A program made the translations under genes and the position numbers. Shown in pieces: positions 1 to 6,093 of a stretch of 6,682 nt of DNA; the stretch's first letter is position 1; every line of letters begins with the position of its first letter. The notes under the pieces are model-generated. The model was not told where the DNA came from. It made no database searches and saw nothing but the letters and a program-made list of their open reading frames with translations. Source of the DNA: Gammaproteobacteria bacterium (GTDB lineage Bacteria; Pseudomonadota; Gammaproteobacteria; Chromatiales; Chromatiaceae); the NCBI GenBank assembly GCA_013041975.1, contig JABDQZ010000243.1, positions 1 to 6,682 on the forward strand, in the 5' to 3' direction.

Positions 1-336
1 GATTATATGCCTGTCGATCTGTACATTGCCGGTTGTATGCCGCGTCCCGAAGCGGTTATTTCGGGTTTACGTGAATTGATGGAAAAGATCAAAACCGGGC
101 AAGCCAATGGCTGGGAAGATTACTACAAACGTTACGACTTCTATCTCGGTAACCAGCAAAGGTTGTTTGGTGAAAACTGGCAAACACCGGCAGATGTCAT
201 TGGTGAAGCAGATCATTATGGTCTGGCCGGACCTGAAACAGAAGGCAAGCATACTGCCTTGCTGCAACAGCATCAACGTCCGCTGGAACCGCTTGAAATG
301 CGCCTTGACCCAGCGAGCGTGAAGGAAGGTCGTTAA
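1..336 (+). CDS. nuoB: NuoB-like subunit of a complex I-related oxidoreductase (3' part)
   Basis: This is the C-terminal 111 codons of a gene that begins before the window; the frame is open from base 1. In complex I and related hydrogenases this subunit carries the terminal [4Fe-4S] cluster (N2) that delivers electrons to the NuoD site. The visible motif IAGCMPRPEA (Cys codon 34-36) matches the family's GCPPRPEA signature, whose Cys is the last cluster ligand; the other three ligands would lie upstream. About 99 residues follow that Cys, which seems longer than the tail of ordinary NuoB proteins, and this tail has no motif I recognise. The TAA stop overlaps the ATG of the next gene by one base (TAATG), so the two are probably translationally coupled. 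The family assignment is firm. Whether it belongs to a bona fide complex I or a paralogous complex is judged from the downstream genes. Confidence 0.9.
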   Translation, partial: DYMPVDLYIAGCMPRPEAVISGLRELMEKIKTGQANGWEDYYKRYDFYLGNQQRLFGENWQTPADVIGEADHYGLAGPETEGKHTALLQQHQRPLEPLEMRLDPASVKEGR

Positions 337-902
337 TGGATAACCAACAGCAACTTGAAAATCTGTTAACGACGGTAGACAACATCACGGTCAACCTGGA
401 TAACCAGCGTCGTATCCGTCTCGATGTGCCACCCAAGGAATTGCCAGCGCTGCTGGAGTTACTCAAGGGTCGTGCAGGATTTCTTCATCTGTCAGCCATC
501 TCCTGCGTCGACTGGATAGACGAGAATGAATTTGAGCTGGTCTATCACCTCTGGTCTTACCAGATCAATACACTGGTATCGGCGCATATCCGTGTACCAC
601 GTGATCCCGGAGTTTATATCTCTGTTTATGATCTTTTCCAGCCCGCTGCTTTTTATGAACGCGATATTCATGAAATGTATGGTCTATATTTCGAAGGTTC
701 GCCTGACATGGAAAAATTCATCCTGACTGAATGGGACGGTCCACCGCCCATGCGCAAGGAATTCGATTCAGAAGCCTGGGTCAATGATCATTTTGACTGG
801 CAGGATTATCGTCCTGACTGGTTGATAGAAATAGAAGAACAGGGTGGCGGGATTGAAACACGCCCTGATGAGCAGCGTTTCAGTCAGAGCAAGGGTAAAT
901 AG
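336..902 (+). CDS. nuoC: NuoC-like (30 kDa) subunit
   Basis: The product is 188 residues, a typical size for a stand-alone NuoC. It would be a cytoplasmic peripheral-arm subunit without cofactor that packs against the NuoB, NuoD and NuoI homologues. The family signature is clear: ERDIHEMYGLYFEG at residues 108-121 corresponds to the ERE-x-x-DMFGxxFxGHP block, followed by PPPMRKEFD at 136-144 (family PLRKDFP). The otherwise usual GHP is GSP here. The last 40 or so residues are rich in acidic and aromatic residues and are not conserved to my eye. The start is supported by AGGAAGG at 323-329, six bases upstream. The gene overlaps the preceding one by one base and ends two bases before the next ATG. 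NuoC and NuoD are separate genes here, not fused as in E. coli. Confidence 0.92.
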   Translation: MDNQQQLENLLTTVDNITVNLDNQRRIRLDVPPKELPALLELLKGRAGFLHLSAISCVDWIDENEFELVYHLWSYQINTLVSAHIRVPRDPGVYISVYDLFQPAAFYERDIHEMYGLYFEGSPDMEKFILTEWDGPPPMRKEFDSEAWVNDHFDWQDYRPDWLIEIEEQGGGIETRPDEQRFSQSKGK

Positions 903-904
903 TC

Positions 905-2047
905 ATGCGCCCTGAAAATTACGAACCCAAACACCATCCACCCAGTACCGAGTTTGAGCTCAACTTTGGCCCAAACCACCCCGGGATAGAAGGTAACTAT
1001 GCACTCAAGGTCAGATTGCATGGTGATACTGTGGTAGAAGCCAGGGCAGATGCCGGTTATCTGCATCGCGGCTTTGAAAAGCTGATGGAACAGCGCTTGT
1101 GGATTCAGAATATTGCACTGGTACCGCGCATCTGTGTACCTGACCCTTCTCCGATGGAGGTAGCTTATTCCATGGCGGTTGAGCAGCTTTGTGGGCTGGA
1201 TGTACCTGAGCGAGCCCAGTGGCTGCGTGTCATGCAACTGGAAATGTCACGCATCACCGCGCACCTGTTTTACTTCGGGGGGCATGCAGCCACAACCGGC
1301 ATGTACAGCCCGATGTTCTGGGGTGTTGCTGACCGTGACCTGGTGCTGGATCTGTTCGAGGAACTTACCGGTGGACGAGTTTACTGTATCTATAACATGC
1401 CCGGTGGTGTACGACGTGATATCCCTGAAGGTTTTCTGGAACGTTTAAGCAAGCTGCTGGATTACCTGGAAACCCGCCTGCCCGAATACGATAACCTGTT
1501 TTTTACCAACCATGTTTTGGTCAAACGAGCCCGTAATACAGGGTCCATGACTCAGCAGCAGGCACTTGAATGGGCAGTGACAGGACCAAACCTGCGGGCT
1601 ACCGGCCTTAATTTTGATGTACGCCGTGATGATCCTTACCTGGTTTATGATCAGCTTGAGTTTGACATTCCTGTAGAGCAGGGCGGTGATGCACTGGCCC
1701 GAACACTGGTAAGACGCAATGAAATGCAGCAAAGTATTCGCATCCTGCGCCAGATCATCCAACAACTGCCAGATATCAAGGGCCCAATCAGGGCACCGAT
1801 ACCCAATCCATTAGCCTGGAATGTGCCCGCAGGCGATACCTATGTACGGCTTGAGTCCTCCAAGGGAGAACTCTCCTGGTATGTGGTGTCCAATGGTGGG
1901 CAGAAACCTTATCGCGTTCATGTGCGTGGACCTTCAGCCATGCATGCCGTTCAGGTCTTGGAAAACTTATCCAAGGGCTGTCGTGTCGAAGACGTGGCAC
2001 AAATCATGTTTTCACTGGACGCCTGTCCACCGGAAGTCGATCGTTAA
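905..2047 (+). CDS. nuoD: NuoD-like (49 kDa) subunit with altered active site
   Basis: The product is 380 residues, in the NuoD/[NiFe]-hydrogenase large-subunit family. Landmarks are GPNHPGIEG (22-30), YLHRGFEKLMEQR (52-64), ELTGGR, TGPNLRATGLNFDVRR, SKGELSWYVVSNGG and a C-terminal PPEVDR; the central blocks are clearly Nuo-like. By remembered, gap-free alignment to Thermus Nqo4 in the N-terminal part, the quinone-site residues His38, Tyr87 and Asp139 become Glu29, Val78 and Thr130. At the hydrogenase nickel-ligand positions it has Cys77-x-x-Asp80 and Cys374-x-x-Glu377, so one Cys of each CxxC pair is retained. The helical segment before the KGE block of NuoD (about 25 residues, with an HF motif) is missing near residue 300. 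Quinone reductase and hydrogenase activity are both doubtful; the substrate is unknown. AAGG at 891-894 may serve as ribosome binding site. It lies 2 nt after nuoC. Confidence 0.92.
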   Translation: MRPENYEPKHHPPSTEFELNFGPNHPGIEGNYALKVRLHGDTVVEARADAGYLHRGFEKLMEQRLWIQNIALVPRICVPDPSPMEVAYSMAVEQLCGLDVPERAQWLRVMQLEMSRITAHLFYFGGHAATTGMYSPMFWGVADRDLVLDLFEELTGGRVYCIYNMPGGVRRDIPEGFLERLSKLLDYLETRLPEYDNLFFTNHVLVKRARNTGSMTQQQALEWAVTGPNLRATGLNFDVRRDDPYLVYDQLEFDIPVEQGGDALARTLVRRNEMQQSIRILRQIIQQLPDIKGPIRAPIPNPLAWNVPAGDTYVRLESSKGELSWYVVSNGGQKPYRVHVRGPSAMHAVQVLENLSKGCRVEDVAQIMFSLDACPPEVDR

Positions 2048-2060
2048 ACTGGTCATTGTT

Positions 2061-3920
2061 ATGTCTGATTCCCAAAAAAAACCAAATGATATTGATTACC
2101 ATAGCAACGGTTCGTTACTGAATCCGCTTAAGTCGATTTCGTTTTTTGCAAGAAAGCCTGTTACAGAGCCATTGGAGCCGCGCATAGCTGCAGAGCGTTA
2201 TCGTGGTTTCCATGTCAATGACTGGGAAAAATGTATAGGTTGTTCCACCTGCCAGAAGGTTTGTGATAACGCAGCTATTACCATGATCAGGGTGCCTTCA
2301 CAGAAAGAAGACCCCTTAAACGGGGTCCGCAACTTGCGTCCAGCCATCGATTATGGACGTTGCTGTTGGTGTGCATTGTGTGTCGATCTTTGTCCAACGG
2401 GCTCAATTTCACTGTCACGCGAATATGTTCACACCTGTTATGATGAACAGCTCGACAGTTATTTTCTGCTACCTGATCCCAATGGCATGCACAACCAGGA
2501 TTACGGTTTAGGTTGGCAGAAGACTGATGAAAACGACATGATCGATCATAATCGTCAGATCATGTCTGAAATATCTCCGCAATCCCGATCAGACAACTTT
2601 GACGAAATCGTAGTGGGTTATGATAAACAGCAGGCCATTATCGAAGCCTCACGCTGCGTGCAATGCGGCATGTGTCACGATGCCTGCCCAACCCATATGC
2701 ATGCTCCCGAATACATCCGTGCTATCTGGCAAGATGATCTTGAAGAAGCCGTCAGACAAATCTATCGCACCAATCCGTTTTCACATACCTGTGGCCGTGT
2801 TTGTACACATCGTTGTGAAACCGCCTGCTCAATCGGCAAGCGTGGTGAGCCTGTCGCCATCCGCTGGCTTAAACGCTATGCGATGGATGCACTGGGTGAT
2901 GAACAGGTTCGTAAACTGGTTGCAGAAGACCATGCCGATGCTTCAACGGGTAACAGTATCGCTATTATTGGTTCTGGCCCTGCGGGTCTGACAGCTGCCT
3001 TTGACCTGGCCAAAGCAGGGCACAAAGTCACTGTCTATGAAGGACTAAACAAGCCTGGCGGCATGCCACGCTATGGCATTCCTTATTATCGACTGCCCGC
3101 TGACCGGCTGGATGCGGATATCGATGTCATCAAGGATGCCGGCGTAGAAATTATCTGCAATAGCTGGATCGGCAAGGACATAACGCTTGATAAACTGCAG
3201 AAGGATAACGATGCCGTTTTACTGTCACTGGGACTGCAACTGGGGCGCTCTACACGCATCCCGGGTGCGGATAACAAGCATGTCTTGAAGGCCGTAGACC
3301 TGTTGAATCAGATAGCCAATGGTGAAAAGGTTAAGATACCTGAATCAGCTGTGATTATCGGTGGCGGTAATGTGGCCATGGATATTGCCAGGAGCCTGGC
3401 ACGCTTGCAGAAGCAGAAATTCGGTAACGTGAATATCACTGTTACAGCGATGGAAAGTTTTGATCATTTCCTGGCCGACCCGGAAGAAGTCAGAGAGGCA
3501 CAGGAAGAGGGGGTTGTTATCCTGCCAAGCCGTGGCCCACAGGAATGCCTGGTGGAAAAGAAAAAAGTTGTCGGCCTTAAAACCTGGGCGGTGCTGTCTA
3601 TATTCGATGATAAGGGGCGTTTTGCACCCCACTTTGATGAAAACGACGAACTCTGCCATGACTGTGAAATGATTGTCGAAGCGATTGGTCAAATGACTGA
3701 TGTCGATCTGCTCGGTGAAAAGTTAACGGAACAATTGGAATGGCAGCGTGGTCGATTACAGGTGGATAAATATTGCCGCACCTCACAACAATGGTTATGG
3801 GCTGCCGGTGACATGGTGAAAGGCCCTGACGTGGTTCATGCTGTAGCCGATGGTCATATCGTTGCCAACAGCATGAATGACTACCTGAAGAGCCTCAAGA
3901 CAGGAAAGCAAAAGTCATGA
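2061..3920 (+). CDS. NuoI-type ferredoxin fused to GltD/NfnL-type FAD oxidoreductase
   Basis: The product is 619 residues. Residues 1-125 resemble NuoI: a basic N-terminal stretch, RYRGFHVND (46-54), then two four-Cys motifs, C58/61/64/68 and C101/104/107/111. Residues 190-275 are the iron-sulfur domain of the GltD/NfnL family, with C199/202/205/209 followed by P210, and C244/248/252/256 in CGRVC-x3-C-x3-C. The FAD Rossmann motif is GSGPAGLTAA (304-313), and the second FAD motif is AAGDMVKG (581-588). The nucleotide-binding motif is GGGNVAMD (434-441). The family's NADPH-phosphate Arg pair (YRR) is replaced by Met464-Glu465-Ser466, so NAD(H) is more likely than NADP(H), or the site has changed. 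It probably replaces NuoEFG as electron gate. An upstream in-frame ATG at 1821 is rejected because it runs deep through nuoD; the 2061 start lies 13 nt after the nuoD stop, with no strong Shine-Dalgarno. Four [4Fe-4S] clusters plus FAD are predicted. Confidence 0.9.
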   Translation: MSDSQKKPNDIDYHSNGSLLNPLKSISFFARKPVTEPLEPRIAAERYRGFHVNDWEKCIGCSTCQKVCDNAAITMIRVPSQKEDPLNGVRNLRPAIDYGRCCWCALCVDLCPTGSISLSREYVHTCYDEQLDSYFLLPDPNGMHNQDYGLGWQKTDENDMIDHNRQIMSEISPQSRSDNFDEIVVGYDKQQAIIEASRCVQCGMCHDACPTHMHAPEYIRAIWQDDLEEAVRQIYRTNPFSHTCGRVCTHRCETACSIGKRGEPVAIRWLKRYAMDALGDEQVRKLVAEDHADASTGNSIAIIGSGPAGLTAAFDLAKAGHKVTVYEGLNKPGGMPRYGIPYYRLPADRLDADIDVIKDAGVEIICNSWIGKDITLDKLQKDNDAVLLSLGLQLGRSTRIPGADNKHVLKAVDLLNQIANGEKVKIPESAVIIGGGNVAMDIARSLARLQKQKFGNVNITVTAMESFDHFLADPEEVREAQEEGVVILPSRGPQECLVEKKKVVGLKTWAVLSIFDDKGRFAPHFDENDELCHDCEMIVEAIGQMTDVDLLGEKLTEQLEWQRGRLQVDKYCRTSQQWLWAAGDMVKGPDVVHAVADGHIVANSMNDYLKSLKTGKQKS

Positions 3921-4420
3921 GCAACAGAAAAAAAGAATTTGATAAAGCTGCAGAAAAACTGCGTGGTATGAAAACCCTGGCCGAAATTCTTGATACGGCA
4001 ACCGCATTTGAAGAAAGTGCACGCGATTTTTACACTGAGCTTGCGCCTAAAGTCAGCAAACGCATTCGCTGGCTGGTCGAAGAGTTAGCTGAGGAAGAGA
4101 AAGAGCACTATAGACTATTTTCTGAATTGGCTAGCAGGACCCGCAGCAGCGATACCATTCAAATCAAGGTGAAAACACCACAGTCCGATGGCAAATTTAC
4201 AGATTGTCTGCATCTGCCGGACCTGGGTAAATCACCTGACGACCAGGAAGTCATGCTTTATGCTCTTGGTCGCGAGCAGGCTGCAATGGAGCAGTATCGA
4301 GCACTGGCAGACTCAACTCAACCAGGAGAAATTCACGACCTGTTTGAATTTCTCGCCAACGAAGAAACCAAACATAAAGCTGAACTGGAAAAACAATATT
4401 ACGAGTTATTTCATTCCTGA
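3917..4420 (+). CDS. Ferritin-like diiron protein (rubrerythrin-type, no rubredoxin domain)
   Basis: The product is 167 residues, soluble, and has no signal peptide. It looks like a four-helix ferritin-like domain with a full set of candidate diiron ligands: Glu32/Glu33 in FEESARDFY (helix 1), E61-x-x-H64 (helix 2), Glu120 or Glu125 in REQAAMEQY (helix 3) and E150-x-x-H153 (helix 4). The segment at 74-108 between helices 2 and 3 is a loop of unknown role. No CxxC pair of a rubredoxin domain is present, unlike classical rubrerythrin. Relatives reduce peroxide or oxygen, or handle iron; the reaction here is not known. The ATG overlaps the stop of the oxidoreductase gene (ATGA), with AGGA at 3902-3905, so it is the last coupled gene of the operon. 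Context suggests it takes electrons from, or protects, the iron-sulfur-rich complex; that is inference. Confidence 0.85.
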   Translation: MSNRKKEFDKAAEKLRGMKTLAEILDTATAFEESARDFYTELAPKVSKRIRWLVEELAEEEKEHYRLFSELASRTRSSDTIQIKVKTPQSDGKFTDCLHLPDLGKSPDDQEVMLYALGREQAAMEQYRALADSTQPGEIHDLFEFLANEETKHKAELEKQYYELFHS

Positions 4421-4499
4421 CAGCTTTCCAACTGTATACATCAGTCTGTTTTGTTGCTTCAGATATCCTCCTGACACTCCTCAAATGAATGTGCTTTGA

Positions 4500-4625
4500 A
4501 TTAAGCCAGACTATAATTGATCAGAAAATAACCTCGTATACCCTCTATATAAGTTTTACTTAATATAATGTAAGATTTCGTCAAAAGATTGTTAAGTTGT
4601 CAAACCATAAAAAGAAAAACAACCT
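4500..4625 (+). promoter_or_regulatory. A+T-rich leader of the diguanylate cyclase gene
   Basis: The 205-base gap between the ferritin-like gene and the cyclase gene is the first substantial gap in the window and turns A+T-rich from about 4500. It holds two exact TATAAT hexamers, at 4512-4517 and 4564-4569, but neither has a recognisable TTGACA-like element 16-18 bases upstream and neither is an extended -10. A promoter is expected here because the operon ends and a functionally unrelated gene begins, but I cannot fix it. I saw no clear intrinsic terminator after the ferritin-like gene. The cyclase ATG is preceded only by an A-rich stretch (4607-4622), not by a normal Shine-Dalgarno. Confidence 0.3.
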
Positions 4626-5918
4626 ATGCGAACTCTAGTAGCAGAGCCCTCAAAAACATACCGAAACATCATTCGCAATATTCTTGAAGAAGATGGACTG
4701 GACCCCGTTTTTGTTGAAAATGGTAAAGAAGCCATCGAAAGTCTTAAAATAGACTGTCCCGATATCATTCTTGTATCGCATCAACTGGGAGATATTGATA
4801 GTTTCGAATTTATCCGACTGATCAATAATCAGGGTCTGTGTTTAGACTCACCAAAATTCCTGATTACCTCCAATAATTCCCTGGAATTCCGGCGTAAATG
4901 TTACGATATAGGTTATACAGAAATTCTACTTAAGTCAGATATCGGTGCGCTACAAGTTTCATGCAGAAGCATGCTGCAATACAAGAGCTGCTTTATTAAA
5001 GCGAATATCCTCTATGTAGAAGATGTAGCCAGTACTGCAGCCTACACCTCTAATTTAATGACAAATTATGGCTGGAATGTTGACCACGTTGAAACAGCTG
5101 AAGAAGCACTCTCCAATGTTAAGCAAAGTGATTATGACCTCCTCATAACGGATTTAATCCTTGCTGGAAAGCTCAGTGGCATTAATTTAATTGAAGAGCT
5201 GAGGGCAGGAAGCAGCAGGGAAAGAAGCCTTCCGATCCTAGCCTTGTCAGGGTGGAATGATTTATTAAGGCAGGTCTATGTTTTACAGAGAGGCGCGAGT
5301 GATTTCATTTCAAAACCATTTCAAGAGAATGACTTTAAAGCCAGGGCGATTAACCTTATACATAATAAAAGAAAGAATGACCAACATGATAAAGCCAAAA
5401 GTTACCTAAAACACAAGGCTCATACAGATGCGTTAACAACGCTTTGTAATCGACATTGTATCCTGGAATATAGTGAAAAACTTTGTAAAGATGCAACTGA
5501 GACTGACGTACCACTATCTTTGTTGATAATCGATCTCGATTTTTTCAAAAAAATTAACGATTCTTTCGGTCATAGCCAGGGAGATAAGGTTCTCCATGAA
5601 GTGGCCGGACAATTAAAGTCTCATTCACGAGACACAGATTTGATTGGAAGATGGGGAGGTGAAGAATTTCTCATCATCTTACCGCATTGCGATCTTGAAA
5701 TTGCAGTTGAACGTGCTGAAAAACTCCGAATGGATATTGAAACCTTAAAACCTCACAATATTCCAGTGACAGTAAGTATTGGCGTCAGCACACTCATAAC
5801 TGAAAACAATGAAAGTTTTGATGAACTGTTAAGGCGTGCAGACAAGGCACTTTATGAAGCTAAAGAGTCAGGGAGAAATAAAGTTGTAAAGTTCAATACA
5901 TCAGCTGAAATTAAATGA
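4626..5918 (+). CDS. Response regulator diguanylate cyclase (REC-REC-GGDEF)
   Basis: The product is 430 residues, cytoplasmic, with no transmembrane segment. It makes cyclic di-GMP from two GTP. REC1 (about 1-118) is degenerate: the phosphoacceptor position in the block IILVSHQLG is Ser51, and the N-terminal acidic pair is reduced to one Glu (Glu7); Lys103 remains. REC2 (about 126-247) looks functional, with Glu132/Asp133, phosphoacceptor Asp176 in LLITDLIL, Ser208 and Lys230 in SKPF. The GGDEF domain (about 265-427) has DALT-x-L-x-NR (268-276), the metal-binding DLDFFKKIND (303-312), the active-site loop GGEEF (344-348) and an inhibitory-site RxxD (R335-D338) five residues before it. The enzyme should therefore be active and product-inhibited, presumably switched by phosphorylation of Asp176; the partner kinase is not in the window. 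Base composition seems more A+T-rich than the respiratory operon (judged by eye). Confidence 0.93.
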   Translation: MRTLVAEPSKTYRNIIRNILEEDGLDPVFVENGKEAIESLKIDCPDIILVSHQLGDIDSFEFIRLINNQGLCLDSPKFLITSNNSLEFRRKCYDIGYTEILLKSDIGALQVSCRSMLQYKSCFIKANILYVEDVASTAAYTSNLMTNYGWNVDHVETAEEALSNVKQSDYDLLITDLILAGKLSGINLIEELRAGSSRERSLPILALSGWNDLLRQVYVLQRGASDFISKPFQENDFKARAINLIHNKRKNDQHDKAKSYLKHKAHTDALTTLCNRHCILEYSEKLCKDATETDVPLSLLIIDLDFFKKINDSFGHSQGDKVLHEVAGQLKSHSRDTDLIGRWGGEEFLIILPHCDLEIAVERAEKLRMDIETLKPHNIPVTVSIGVSTLITENNESFDELLRRADKALYEAKESGRNKVVKFNTSAEIK

Positions 5919-5995
5919 AACATGTCTTAATCGTCGATGGCAATCCTGCACATTACTTCCTGATCTGTGCGGTTAAACCCTCTAAGTCCGGTTAA
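5915..5995 (+). pseudogene. Response-regulator N-terminal stub (26 codons)
   Basis: An ATG at 5915 overlaps the TGA of the cyclase gene (ATGA) and opens a 26-codon frame ending at TAA 5993-5995. Its first residues, MKHVLIVDGNPAHYFLI, closely resemble the first strand and acidic pocket of a receiver domain (usual form VLIVDDNP), although the second Asp is Gly. After that the similarity stops and a stop codon follows. The simplest reading is the remnant of a response regulator once co-translated with the cyclase, its remainder deleted before the sigma-54 promoter at 6041. A translated micro-peptide is possible but has no support. I found no continuation of the receiver domain in the other two forward frames. 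Confidence 0.55.
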
Positions 5996-6040
5996 GGCAC
6001 AATAAATATTGTTATATTTCATCAGTAGTTAATATTTTAT

Positions 6041-6057
6041 TGGCACGCGGATTGCAT
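6041..6057 (+). promoter_or_regulatory. Sigma-54 (RpoN) -24/-12 promoter of the FliS-like gene
   Basis: TGGCAC (6041-6046), five bases, then TTGCAT (6052-6057) match the RpoN consensus TGGCAC-N5-TTGCW exactly, including the invariant GG and GC with correct spacing. Transcription should start near 6067, giving a short leader of about 27 bases to the ATG at 6094. Such promoters need an enhancer-binding activator, for example a FleQ/FlrC-type flagellar regulator; no activator site is identified. The upstream DNA from about 6001 is A+T-rich with a 7-base inverted repeat (AAATATT 6004-6010, AATATTT 6031-6037) that might help DNA bending. Confidence 0.85.
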
Positions 6058-6093
6058 TGACTTGATTGCATTTATTTCAATCGAGGAAAGGCG

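Noticed and set aside
884..1237. Minus-strand open frame of 117 codons, and other antisense frames within 1-4400
   Set aside because: They are antisense to well-supported genes, have no recognisable domains, and look like shadows of the coding strand.
905..2047. Functional [NiFe] hydrogenase large subunit
   Set aside because: Only one Cys of each CxxC pair is present and the internal sequence blocks are Nuo-like, so nickel binding in the usual way is not supported.
1821..2060. Upstream in-frame extension of the NuoI-GltD gene to ATG 1821 (80 extra residues)
   Set aside because: It lies inside the nuoD coding region in another frame, its residues resemble no ferredoxin leader, and ATG 2061 gives a normal NuoI-like N-terminus 13 nt after the nuoD stop.
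2073..2083. Run of eight A residues near the start of the fusion gene as a programmed slippage site
   Set aside because: The reading frame is intact through the run, there is no alternative frame with a meaningful product, and no stimulatory structure was seen.
4421..4499. Intrinsic terminator after the ferritin-like gene
   Set aside because: Only very short, weak inverted repeats and no hairpin followed by a T-tract; termination here, if any, is not visible.
6021..6034. IHF-like site upstream of the sigma-54 promoter (ATCAGTAGTTA)
   Set aside because: The spacing and flanking bases do not fit the IHF consensus; A+T-richness alone is not enough.
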